Source of the DNA: G965222335 sp965222335 | GTDB taxonomy: Bacteria; Pseudomonadota; Gammaproteobacteria; Pseudomonadales; Halieaceae | DNA length: 64,000 nucleotides | Assembly: GCA_965222335.1 (NCBI GenBank) | Contig: OZ244944.1 | Coordinates: forward strand, 3,873,856-3,937,855 | Reading direction: 5' to 3' | In this document: positions 26,757 to 34,231 of the stretch, piece after piece | Layout: each line of letters begins with the position of its first letter | Position numbering within the stretch: the stretch's first letter is position 1 | Translations under genes and position numbers: made by a program | Notes under the pieces: generated by a model | Told to the model about the DNA's origin: nothing | Database searches by the model: none | The model's input: the letters and a program-made list of their open reading frames with translations, nothing else

Positions 26757-27577
26757 GGCAGATCGAGGGAGGCGAGGGGGTCGGTTCCGGGCTGCAGTGG
26801 CTGGGCGAGGGCATCGAAAAACAGGGAAAACAGGGCATTGTGAGAGGACAGGCCCAGCTTCTGGTAAATGTTCTTGCGGTGGACCTGCTCGGTCTGGGCA
26901 CTGATACCCAGCTCCCGGGCCACGGCCTTGGAGGCGTGGCCGCGCAGGATCAGCTGCACCACATCCCGCTCCCGGCGGGTGAGGCGGCTGCTGCCGAACT
27001 CGCTGAGCACCTGCTGCACCTGCGCGTGCAGGCCACCGTCGGTGCCAGTGCCTGCTGTTACCGCCCCGCGCCAGTGCTGTTGCACCAGCGCGGCGATTGT
27101 CCCGGCGAGTTGCCGCAGGTCGCGTTTTTCGTCGTCGGAGTACGCCGGCAGGGCAGGGGTGCGCTCCAGGGAGATGGCCAGCGGCGTGCCATCGCCGGCT
27201 TCCACCAGGAAACCGACGTGGTCCAGGACGCCATTGGAGCTGTAGTAGAGCGCGAAGTACTCACTGTCGCTAAAGTTGTCCGGGGCGATGTCCAGAATGT
27301 GGAAAAAGCCGCGCACGCCGGATTTTGCCGCCAGGTAAAGCGGTGACAGTAGCCACAGGCCGTCGCGATAGGGACCCCCGAAGCCGGGCTGGTCACCCGC
27401 GTGCAGCGCGTTGTGCAGCACCTGCAGCTCGCCGCCGTCAGGATAGGCCATGATGACACCGCTATCGAAAGGCGCCACTGCATTCACCAGCGCCAGCAGC
27501 TGCGGACAGAAGTCCTCGCTGTCCAGTGCCGAGATGGCTGCGGGCAGGGCCCGCAGCGCGGGCGCTTCTGCATTCAT
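26750..27577 (-). CDS. LuxR-family transcriptional regulator
   Basis: A 275-residue regulator. Residues 1-190 form a GAF/PAS-like sensory region without a recognised autoinducer motif. Residues about 200-260 are a LuxR-type helix-turn-helix (LTRRERDVVQLILRGHASKAVARELGIS followed by the DNA-recognition helix). Its start overlaps the pspF stop by 4 bp, so it is probably translated from the pspF message. It lies upstream of gabD and the aminotransferase, which are its most likely targets. The sensed compound is unknown. Confidence 0.88.
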   Translation of the reverse strand: MNAEAPALRALPAAISALDSEDFCPQLLALVNAVAPFDSGVIMAYPDGGELQVLHNALHAGDQPGFGGPYRDGLWLLSPLYLAAKSGVRGFFHILDIAPDNFSDSEYFALYYSSNGVLDHVGFLVEAGDGTPLAISLERTPALPAYSDDEKRDLRQLAGTIAALVQQHWRGAVTAGTGTDGGLHAQVQQVLSEFGSSRLTRRERDVVQLILRGHASKAVARELGISAQTEQVHRKNIYQKLGLSSHNALFSLFFDALAQPLQPGTDPLASLDLPT

Positions 27578-28605
27578 GTGCTCGACTCCTGGCCGTGGTT
27601 GTTGCGGCGGCCGCCCAGGCCGTGCTTGCGCACCAGGCCCCGCAACTGGTCATAGCTCAAGCCCAGGGCCTCGGCGGTCCGCCGTTGATTATGCCCGTTC
27701 TGGCGCAGGCCTTCCTGCACCAGTTTCCGTTCGTAGGCCTGCACCCGTTCCGGGAAATCCGCCACCGGTGGTGGCTGGGCGCCTGCAGCCACTGCCTGCT
27801 GCGGTGGCTGCGGTTGGTCCTCCGCCACTGCCAAGGGCGGCGTGAACGGGTCGATCACGACCTCGTGCACCGCCTGCGTCGGGTCGCCCCAGCGGTGCAG
27901 GGAGCGCTCCACCGCATTCTTCAACTCGCGGATATTCCCGGGCCAGCGGTGCTGGCACAGCGTGGACATGGCGGCATCGCTAAAACCGGGAAACAGCTCC
28001 CAGCCGAGCTCCGCGCACATCTGCATGGCAAAGTGCTCCGCCAGCAGGGGGATGTCTCCGGGTCGCTCACACAGCGGCGGCAGGTGGATCACATCGAAGC
28101 TGAGGCGGTCGAGGAGGTCGGCGCGAAACGCTCCCTCCGCCACCTGCTGGCGCAAGTCCGTGTGGGTGGCGGCAATGACCCGCACGTCCACCTGGCGCGT
28201 GTCCTGGCCGCCGAGCCGCTCGAACTCGCCATACTCCACGAGACGCAGCAGCTTTTCCTGCAGCCGCGGCGACATGGTACCCAGTTCGTCCAGGAAAAGG
28301 GTGCCGCCATCGGCGCGCTCGAAGCGGCCCTGGTGGGCGCGGGTGGCGCCGGTGAAGGCGCCGACCTCGTGACCGAAGAGCTCGGACTCGAGCAGGGCAT
28401 CGGCCATCGCCGCGCAGTTGACCTTCAGCAGGGGTGCATCCCAGCGGGCCGACAGGAAGTGCAGGCGCTCGGCAATCAGTTCCTTGCCGGTGCCTCGCGC
28501 CCCCAGCACCAGGACCGGGCGATTGATGGGCGCCAAGCGCGAGACGTGCTCGAGCGCCTGGGCGAGGGCGACGGAATCGCCGATGATGCTTTCAGTGTTG
28601 CGCAT
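27574..28605 (-). CDS. pspF: psp operon sigma-54 activator
   Basis: A 343-residue enhancer-binding AAA+ protein lacking an N-terminal receiver, as PspF does. Seen: Walker A GARGTGKE near residue 36, the sigma-54 loop GAFTGA, Walker B GGTLFLDEL and a Fis-type helix-turn-helix at the C-terminus (RRTAEALGLSYDQLRGLVRKHG). PspF activates the divergent psp genes from a sigma-54 promoter and is held in check by PspA. The gene is divergent from psp with 215 bp between the starts. Between the AAA+ domain and the DNA-binding domain is a Pro/Gln-rich linker. The ribosome binding site appears hidden in an RNA hairpin (see 28604-28624). Confidence 0.94.
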   Translation of the reverse strand: MRNTESIIGDSVALAQALEHVSRLAPINRPVLVLGARGTGKELIAERLHFLSARWDAPLLKVNCAAMADALLESELFGHEVGAFTGATRAHQGRFERADGGTLFLDELGTMSPRLQEKLLRLVEYGEFERLGGQDTRQVDVRVIAATHTDLRQQVAEGAFRADLLDRLSFDVIHLPPLCERPGDIPLLAEHFAMQMCAELGWELFPGFSDAAMSTLCQHRWPGNIRELKNAVERSLHRWGDPTQAVHEVVIDPFTPPLAVAEDQPQPPQQAVAAGAQPPPVADFPERVQAYERKLVQEGLRQNGHNQRRTAEALGLSYDQLRGLVRKHGLGGRRNNHGQESST

Positions 28606-28624
28606 AAGGTTAAATTTACCTTAT
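28604..28624 (-). promoter_or_regulatory. RNA hairpin that could mask the pspF start
   Basis: On the pspF strand the sequence ATAAGGT is followed by a 7-nt AAATTTA loop and ACCTTAT. The 5' arm carries the AAGG Shine-Dalgarno and the 3' arm ends in the first two bases of the ATG. A 7-bp stem would hide both, which suggests control of pspF translation. In DNA the same inverted repeat could alternatively be a binding site. Confidence 0.5.
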
Positions 28625-28742
28625 CTGCGCGCGAAAATAACCTGTTATGGGTATTCAACGCCTTTTCAGGGTGTGAATATTCTAATAAGTAACACGAAAT
28701 AAACTATACAACCATCTGATATATATACACATTTTAAAAAGC

Positions 28743-28757
28743 TGGCACGAAACCTGT
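28743..28757 (+). promoter_or_regulatory. sigma-54 promoter of the psp operon
   Basis: TGGCAC-GAAAC-CTGT matches the -24/-12 consensus (TGGCAC-N5-TTGC) with the correct spacing; the -12 has T instead of C in its last position. It is about 60 bp before the first psp gene, and the AT-rich 28625-28740 region upstream is where PspF would bind. A pspF gene is divergent next to it, which supports the assignment strongly. Confidence 0.85.
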
Positions 28758-28820
28758 AGTAGCTATCTCGGGTGCACGCTTTGCTCCCACCGAACAGACA
28801 ATCGGCAGAGGACACTGGCA

Positions 28821-29021
28821 ATGCAGGGTCGGCAAGAGAGATTACTGGTTTACACCGCGCTGGTCATGGTGTGCGGCGCACTGGCGGCGCTGGCCGGTTG
28901 GTCCGCGGCACTGTGGACCCTGCTGCAGCTGGTCTGCCTGCTAGAGATTTTTTCCCGGCTAGCGCGTTTGGCCATGACTGCAGACGCTGACGACATCAAC
29001 TACCGCGCCTGGGGCCGGTAA
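28821..29021 (+). CDS. small two-helix membrane protein, first gene of the psp operon
   Basis: A 66-residue protein with two hydrophobic stretches (about 9-25 and 26-45), then a short polar tail ending NYRAWGR. GAGGA precedes the ATG at a proper distance. It lies directly downstream of the sigma-54 promoter and 17 bp before pspA, so it is controlled as a psp gene. I do not recognise it: it is not PspB or PspC, both of which are present further on, nor the classical PspD/E. A role in signalling membrane stress to PspA is an inference from position. Confidence 0.72.
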   Translation: MQGRQERLLVYTALVMVCGALAALAGWSAALWTLLQLVCLLEIFSRLARLAMTADADDINYRAWGR

Positions 29022-29038
29022 CCAAGGAGAGTATCGAC

Positions 29039-29725
29039 ATGGGTATTTTTTCCCGTATGAGCGACATCATTAACTCCAACATCAATTCCATGCTGGATTC
29101 GGCGGAGGATCCGCAGAAAATGATTCGCCTGATCATCCAGGAGATGGAAGATACCCTGGTGGAGGTGCGCAGTGCCTCTGCCCGCGTATTGGCGGATCGC
29201 AAGGCCGCGGCGCGCAGGCTGGAACAGGTCCACGCCGAAGCCGAGGGCTGGGAGTCCAAGGCCCGCCTGGCGATCAGCAAGGAGCGCGAGGACCTGGCGC
29301 GCGCGGCCTTGCAGGAGAAGCATGCCATCGAGGAAGAGGCCGCGCTGGTGGAGGCCGAGCTGGGCGCTCTGGATGAACATATTTCCCAGCTCGGTGAGGA
29401 AGTCGCGCAGCTGCAGCAGAAGCTGACCGACGCCCGCGCCAAGCAGAAGACCATGCTGATGCGCACCCAGACCGTCGAGTCGCGGATCAAGGTCAAGCGC
29501 CAGATGCACCGGGAGGCGCTGGATTCAGCCTTTGAGCGCTTCGAGCACTTCGAGCGCCGCATGGACACCATGGAAAGCCAGCTGGAATCCATGGACCTGG
29601 GCCGTGAGGCCCCTGCGGACCTGACAGCGCAGATTCAGTCCCTGGAAGAGGATGAGCGGGTCAACGAGGAACTGGCCCGGCTCAAGTCCGAGCTACACCG
29701 CGGGAGCGACAGCAGCGGACACTGA
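29039..29725 (+). CDS. pspA: phage shock protein A
   Basis: A 228-residue PspA/IM30 protein: MGIFSRMSDIINSNINSML with an amphipathic N-terminal helix, followed by a long coiled coil rich in Glu, Gln and Lys. PspA binds and inhibits PspF in resting cells, and under envelope stress moves to the inner membrane where it forms ESCRT-III-like assemblies that protect the proton motive force. It follows the small membrane gene by 17 bp and precedes pspB. The length is typical. Confidence 0.96.
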   Translation: MGIFSRMSDIINSNINSMLDSAEDPQKMIRLIIQEMEDTLVEVRSASARVLADRKAAARRLEQVHAEAEGWESKARLAISKEREDLARAALQEKHAIEEEAALVEAELGALDEHISQLGEEVAQLQQKLTDARAKQKTMLMRTQTVESRIKVKRQMHREALDSAFERFEHFERRMDTMESQLESMDLGREAPADLTAQIQSLEEDERVNEELARLKSELHRGSDSSGH

Positions 29726-29778
29726 CCGGGCTGGCACTTCAACGCTACACTGACGCAGACAGCCCGAGGAAATAGCTG

Positions 29779-30039
29779 ATGGAATTTTGGCAATTCATGT
29801 TTGTCCCCACGATTCTGTTCATGGTGATCGTGGCGCCGATCTGGATCATGATGCATTACCGCAGCGTGAACCGGTCTTCGCGAAGCCTGACCGAATCCGA
29901 CCGCGAGTCGATCGAGGAGATGCTGGTGACTGTGGACAAGCTGGTGGAGAGGATTGGCGCGCTGGAGGATATCCTCGATGCGGAGCACCCGCAGTGGCGC
30001 GCACAGACAAGCCGCGAAGCGCGGCACAAGGAGTCTTGA
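29779..30039 (+). CDS. pspB: phage shock protein B
   Basis: An 86-residue protein with one N-terminal transmembrane helix (FMFVPTILFMVIVAPIWIMMH) and a polar cytoplasmic coiled part containing DKLVERIGALEDILDAEHP. PspB works with PspC in the inner membrane to sense stress and release PspA from PspF. GAGGAAA lies 7 bp before the ATG. It follows pspA after 53 bp and is next to pspC, whose ATG begins 1 bp after its stop. Confidence 0.94.
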   Translation: MEFWQFMFVPTILFMVIVAPIWIMMHYRSVNRSSRSLTESDRESIEEMLVTVDKLVERIGALEDILDAEHPQWRAQTSREARHKES

Positions 30040-30040
30040 A

Positions 30041-30568
30041 ATGAGTGGACGACATAAGCGCCGGCGCGATGAACCCTTCATCGAGGGCGCCAACCGCACC
30101 CGGCGCAAGGTGCGCTCGCGCAAGCAGAGTGGCTGGGGTATGAACCTGTTCCGCAATACCCGGGACGGCAAGATCGGTGGGGTTTGCGCTGGCCTGGCAG
30201 ACCACTGGGATGTGGCGCACTGGGTGGTCCGCCTGCTGTGGGTGGGCGCGTTCCTGTTTACCGGCACGCTGGCCCTCTGGGCCTACCTGGGTGCCTGGCT
30301 GCTGCTGGCGCCGCGCCCGTCGCGACGCTGGGGCGAAGACGCCACCTGGGAGGAAGACCCCGTGGAAGACGCCGGCATGGAAATGGAGTACGACGAGCGC
30401 CGGCACCACTATCGCCCGCGCAAGGTCTTCCAGTACAGCGAACCGGGCAGCGTGCGCCTGCAGCGCGCCCGCGAGCGCCTGGATGCCGCCCTGCAGCGGG
30501 TGGAGTCGATGGAGTCCTACGTGACTTCCCGCCAGTATGAGTTGAACAAGGAGTTCTCGCGTCTCTAG
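30041..30568 (+). CDS. pspC: phage shock protein C
   Basis: A 175-residue protein. The PspC domain (about 35-95) contains RNTRDGKIGGVCAGLADHWD and two membrane segments, ending LLLAPRPSRR; a longer cytoplasmic part follows with predicted helices (YSEPGSVRLQRARERLDAAL). The first 35 residues are very rich in Arg and Lys and precede the canonical domain, which is more than the classical protein has. With PspB it signals envelope stress to PspA. It is the last gene of the psp transcript; the next gene has its own ribosome binding site 145 bp away. Confidence 0.93.
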   Translation: MSGRHKRRRDEPFIEGANRTRRKVRSRKQSGWGMNLFRNTRDGKIGGVCAGLADHWDVAHWVVRLLWVGAFLFTGTLALWAYLGAWLLLAPRPSRRWGEDATWEEDPVEDAGMEMEYDERRHHYRPRKVFQYSEPGSVRLQRARERLDAALQRVESMESYVTSRQYELNKEFSRL

Positions 30569-30713
30569 GGACCGCAGGCGGCTGGATGCAGCTTGGGTCC
30601 GACGGTCTGCAAACTGTGATAACTGGTTGAACCGCCGGGCTTTTCCGGGGCCGGGATTAGGCGTAGGCTGTACCTGGCATAATAAAAACATACCCAGTGT
30701 TCAGGGAGGGTGA

Positions 30714-31532
30714 ATGCCCAGACCAAGACCGCAAGTCAAGGCAAGCAGGGCTGCCGCGGAGCCCCACGTGCCGCCGCCACACCCGCTGCTCGCGCTGACC
30801 GAGGCGCACCGCGTGGTGGCAGAAGTGATGAGCCTGCGTCTCAGTCGTGACGTACTCAAGCAGGCGCCGCGGGGTGACGGCCACGCGGTTATTGTGCTGC
30901 CGGGTTTTATGGGTGCCGACGGTTACAGCGCGGCCATGCGGCGCTTTCTCGCCAGTCGGAATTACGCGGTGCACGGCTGGGGCCTGGGACGCAACCTGGG
31001 GCCGCGAGAAGGCGTACTGGAAGCCCTGGAGGCACGCATTGAGTCCCTGAATGATCACTACGGCGAGCCCGTGTCGCTGGTAGGCCACAGCCTGGGGGGC
31101 ATTTATGCCCGTGAGCTGGGGCGGATGGCGCCGGAGCGGATCCGGCAAGTGATTTCCCTGGGGAGTCCTTTCGGCAAGGGGCGGCGCAGCGGCTCCTACC
31201 CGGCGCGCCTGTTCGCGGCGCTCAACCCGCAGGAAAGCCTGCCGATCGAGGAGGATACCCTGCACGAGGCGCCCCCGGTGCCAACCACCGCTATCTACAG
31301 CCGCGGGGACGGCGTGGTGAACTGGCGCACCGCGGTGCAGACAGAGGGACATGCCCTATCCCAGAGTATCCGCGTCCCGGGCAGCCACTGCGGGATGACC
31401 CTGAACCCCACGATCTGGTACCTGCTTGCCGAGGTGCTGGCCCAGCCCCGCGGCGAGTGGCGCCCCTTCCAGCCAGGCAACTGGGCCAGGATGCTTTATT
31501 CCGCCGAAGCGGGCATGCAATTGCCGACGTAG
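30714..31532 (+). CDS. alpha/beta-hydrolase (esterase/lipase-like)
   Basis: A 272-residue protein with an alpha/beta-hydrolase core. The oxyanion/lid region VLPGFMGAD lies at about 61-69, the nucleophile Ser126 in GHSLGG, the acid in SRGDGVVNW and the histidine in GSHCGM. This pattern fits a serine esterase or lipase-like hydrolase of the PGAP1/DUF7379-like type. GGGAGGG just before the ATG supports the start. Its 3' end overlaps that of the convergent NTF2-like gene by 37 bp. The first 25 residues (Pro/Ala-rich) are not conserved with known enzymes. Substrate unknown. Confidence 0.87.
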   Translation: MPRPRPQVKASRAAAEPHVPPPHPLLALTEAHRVVAEVMSLRLSRDVLKQAPRGDGHAVIVLPGFMGADGYSAAMRRFLASRNYAVHGWGLGRNLGPREGVLEALEARIESLNDHYGEPVSLVGHSLGGIYARELGRMAPERIRQVISLGSPFGKGRRSGSYPARLFAALNPQESLPIEEDTLHEAPPVPTTAIYSRGDGVVNWRTAVQTEGHALSQSIRVPGSHCGMTLNPTIWYLLAEVLAQPRGEWRPFQPGNWARMLYSAEAGMQLPT

Positions 31533-32002
31533 GTGATGACCTCGGCGTCGCCAGAAAAGTCCCGCATCTCCACCCACTGCACCTGGAAATGGCTGCGCGT
31601 GATCAGCCACTCGCCGTCGATACGGCGGTAGTCGTCGCTGTACTGACCCGCTAGCTGGAAAGCGGTTTTATCCCGGGTGTTGAGGCTGTGGAAGTGCAGG
31701 CCTACCTCCGCGCTGGCACGATCAGTGCCGGTGATTTCCACCAGGGGGTTCTGGGCGTGGTGCATATCCACGATATGCGGATGACAGCCCAGTTCCTGAA
31801 ACACGGCGACAAAGTCCTCACGCCGGTTGAAGCGGCCGATGTGGCCGAAATCGATGTCTACTTCCCCCGGCGCAAAGCAGGCCGTGACGAGGTCTGGCTG
31901 CTTGTTGTCGCAGGCGTTCAGGTAGCGGTACTTGAGACGGGTGACCGCCTGGCAGGCGAGCAGGTTGTCCAGCTGTTGTTGCAGGTGCGCGATTTCGCTC
32001 AT
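31496..32002 (-). CDS. nuclear transport factor 2-like (SnoaL-type) protein
   Basis: A 168-residue single-domain protein with the NTF2-like cone fold: an N-terminal helix (LDNLLACQAVTRLKYRYLNA), then strands with CFAPGEVDIDFGHIGRF and HHAQNPLVEITGTDRA, and an ending of QLAGQYSDDYRRIDGEWLITRSHFQVQW. The family includes polyketide cyclases, dehydratases and small hydrolases acting on cyclic compounds; the reaction here is not known. It shares the strand of the upstream MFS and formaldehyde genes with a 68-bp gap. Its end overlaps the alpha/beta-hydrolase gene. Confidence 0.85.
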   Translation of the reverse strand: MSEIAHLQQQLDNLLACQAVTRLKYRYLNACDNKQPDLVTACFAPGEVDIDFGHIGRFNRREDFVAVFQELGCHPHIVDMHHAQNPLVEITGTDRASAEVGLHFHSLNTRDKTAFQLAGQYSDDYRRIDGEWLITRSHFQVQWVEMRDFSGDAEVITYVGNCMPASAE

Positions 32003-32070
32003 GCGTGCCTCCGGCAAGGTTTGTTTGAATGATTGTCGGTGCTTTGCGGCCGCGATTGAACTGTCCGGGT

Positions 32071-33351
32071 TCAATCCTTTGTGTCCATGGCCTGCATTTT
32101 GCGGCCATGGCGCGTCAGCATGACCCCGGTGGCCTCGTCCCGGTATAGCTGTCGCTGGCGGCCGGCGAGCGTGGCACACAGGAGCGCCGCGGCGACAATC
32201 ACCATCAGGGTTGCGCAGATATCCGCAAGGGAGGCTTGCACTTCCAGCAAGACACCGACACTCAGCGGGCCCAGGGCAGCAATGCAGTAACCCACGCCCT
32301 GGGCCATCCCCGACAGCTGTCCGGCGACCGCCGGCGTGGCGCTGCGCAGGACCAGCAGGGTCAGGGCCAGGCTGAAGCTGCCGCCCTGGCCCAGCCCCAG
32401 CAGGATCATGGCCGGCCAGCGCAGATGCTGGGGACCGACCAGGGCCAGTGCCAGACCCGTGCCGGTCAACAATAGCAGGAGCCACAGCGCCGGGCGCTGG
32501 TCGCGCCCCAGGCGCGCAATCCACGGTGCGGCGAGGGCGGCCACGATCTGGCACAGCACCGAGACCCCCAGCATCCAGCCAGCCAGGGCTTCATCCACAC
32601 CCCGCTTCTGGAGCAGGGCCGGGAGCCAGCCGAAGACGATATACGCGAGCGAGGACTGGCAGCCCATGAGTAGCGTCACCTGCCAGGCCAGGGCGTTGCG
32701 CGCGAGCCCGCTTGCGTGCTCCGGGCGCGCTGCAGCCCCACTGGTGGCAGCCCCACTGATCGCAGCCCCACCTCTGGATGGCCGTGGTTGCGGCATACCC
32801 AGGCGCCAGGCCAGCAGGGCGCATACCGCGACCCCCGCCCACGCGGCGATGGACAGGCGCCAGCTGCCGAACCCGTTCGCCAGGGGCACACTGAGCCCGG
32901 CGCCAAGGGCGCCGCCCAGGCACAGGGCCATGGTGTATACGCCAGTGAGCAAATCCGCATTGCCGGGTATCTCCCGCTTGACCAACACCGGAAGCAGGGT
33001 GCCGGCAATGCCGATGGCGGCACCGGCAAGCAGGGTACCGGCGAACAGGGCGGGCACCGGGGGCAGGCCGCGCAGGGTGAGGGCGATGGCCAGCAACAGC
33101 AGGGCAGCCGAGAGGCAGCGCTCAAGCCCGAGGCGGCGGGCCAGCAATGGTGCCAGGGGCGCGAACAGCCCCAGACACAGAACCGGGAGCGTGGTCAGCG
33201 CGCCGATCGCCAGGGCGCTCAGCCCCAGGTCCTGCTGGATGCGCGTGAGAATGGGCGCCAGGGAGGCGAGGGCCGGGCGCAGGTTCAGGGCCACCAGGAT
33301 CATCAGCAGCAGGAAAGCCGCCGGGCGCAGGCCGGAGCGCGAGTGGGTCAC
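32071..33351 (-). CDS. MFS transporter of the CynX/NimT type
   Basis: A 426-residue permease with twelve predicted membrane segments. LVALNLRPALASLAPILTRIQQDLGLS near the start is the signature of the CynX/NimT group of the major facilitator superfamily (cyanate or 2-nitroimidazole exporters). The central cytoplasmic loop carries a short Gly/Ala/Ser repeat encoded by a 15-bp tandem repeat. It follows fghA by 14 bp in the same direction, thus in the formaldehyde operon, which suggests export of a toxic metabolite, but there is no direct evidence. The frame's ATG fits the expected N-terminus. Confidence 0.9.
   Translation of the reverse strand: MTHSRSGLRPAAFLLLMILVALNLRPALASLAPILTRIQQDLGLSALAIGALTTLPVLCLGLFAPLAPLLARRLGLERCLSAALLLLAIALTLRGLPPVPALFAGTLLAGAAIGIAGTLLPVLVKREIPGNADLLTGVYTMALCLGGALGAGLSVPLANGFGSWRLSIAAWAGVAVCALLAWRLGMPQPRPSRGGAAISGAATSGAAARPEHASGLARNALAWQVTLLMGCQSSLAYIVFGWLPALLQKRGVDEALAGWMLGVSVLCQIVAALAAPWIARLGRDQRPALWLLLLLTGTGLALALVGPQHLRWPAMILLGLGQGGSFSLALTLLVLRSATPAVAGQLSGMAQGVGYCIAALGPLSVGVLLEVQASLADICATLMVIVAAALLCATLAGRQRQLYRDEATGVMLTRHGRKMQAMDTKD
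32732..32771. repeat. 15-bp tandem repeat inside the MFS gene
   Basis: The unit GCAGCCCCACTGGTG is followed by GCAGCCCCACTGATC and then a partial third copy of 10 bp. It encodes Gly-Ala-Ala repeats in the central loop of the MFS transporter. The unit length is a multiple of three so copy-number changes keep the frame. Confidence 0.85.
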
Positions 33352-33365
33352 GGCAGCGGGGTCTC

Positions 33366-34220
33366 TCAGTCCGTGTCCTGCGCCTGTGCCAGGGCCCGGG
33401 CATGAAAGGCGATGTGGCTGCCCACGAAGCTGGCGATGAAGAAGTAGCTGTGGTCGTAGCCGCGCTGCATGCGAATGGTGGACTCGTAACCGGTTTCTTC
33501 ACAGGCTGCCCGCAGCGCTTCGGTGCGCAGTTGCTCTTCCAGGAACTGGTCCGCATCGCCCTGGTCCACGAGCATGGGCAGCTGCAGTGCCCCCGCGCGA
33601 ATCAGCTCGCAGGTATCGTAATTTTTCCAGGTCTCCCGGTCCGGGCCCAGGTAATGGCCGAAAGCCTTTTCGCCCCAGGGGCAGCGTGACGGGGCGACAA
33701 TCGGCGCAAACGCCGACACGGACTGGTAGCGGGCCGGGTTGCGCAGGGCAATCACCAGGGCGCCGTGGCCACCCATGGAGTGGCCAAAAATGGAGGCGTT
33801 GCGTGTGTCTACCGGTTGCGATTCCGCCAGTAGCTCGGGCAGCTCCTCGGTCAGGTAATCGTACATCCGGTAGTGCTGGTCCCAGGGAGACTCCGTGGCG
33901 TTGACGTAGAAACTCGCACCCAGGCCGAAATCCCAGGTACCGTCGGGGTCGTCGGGCACCGACTCGCCCCGGGGGCTGGTATCCGGGGCGACCAGGGCAA
34001 CACCGTGTTCGGCGGCGTAGCGCTGTGCCCCGGCCTTGTGCACGAAGTTCTCGTCGGTGCAGGTCAGGCCGGACAGCCAGTACAGCACCGGCACCTTGCG
34101 CTCCGCCGCCGCGGGGGGCAGGTAGAGCGAGCAGTGCATGTCGCAGTCCAGGGTCGGGGAGTGGTGCAGCAGGCGCAGTTGCTCCCCTTCGAAACAGCGG
34201 TTGCGGGCGATAATTTCCAT
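33366..34220 (-). CDS. fghA: S-formylglutathione hydrolase
   Basis: A 284-residue esterase that splits S-formylglutathione into glutathione and formate, the second step of glutathione-dependent formaldehyde oxidation. SGLTCTDENFVHKAGAQRYA near residue 50, the nucleophile Ser148 in GHSMGG, and CPWGEKAFGHYLG and DQGDADQFL further on are diagnostic. The gene follows the class III alcohol dehydrogenase gene by 11 bp on the minus strand, the standard pairing, and precedes the MFS gene. Confidence 0.95.
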   Translation of the reverse strand: MEIIARNRCFEGEQLRLLHHSPTLDCDMHCSLYLPPAAAERKVPVLYWLSGLTCTDENFVHKAGAQRYAAEHGVALVAPDTSPRGESVPDDPDGTWDFGLGASFYVNATESPWDQHYRMYDYLTEELPELLAESQPVDTRNASIFGHSMGGHGALVIALRNPARYQSVSAFAPIVAPSRCPWGEKAFGHYLGPDRETWKNYDTCELIRAGALQLPMLVDQGDADQFLEEQLRTEALRAACEETGYESTIRMQRGYDHSYFFIASFVGSHIAFHARALAQAQDTD

Positions 34221-34231
34221 GTGGCCTCCGC

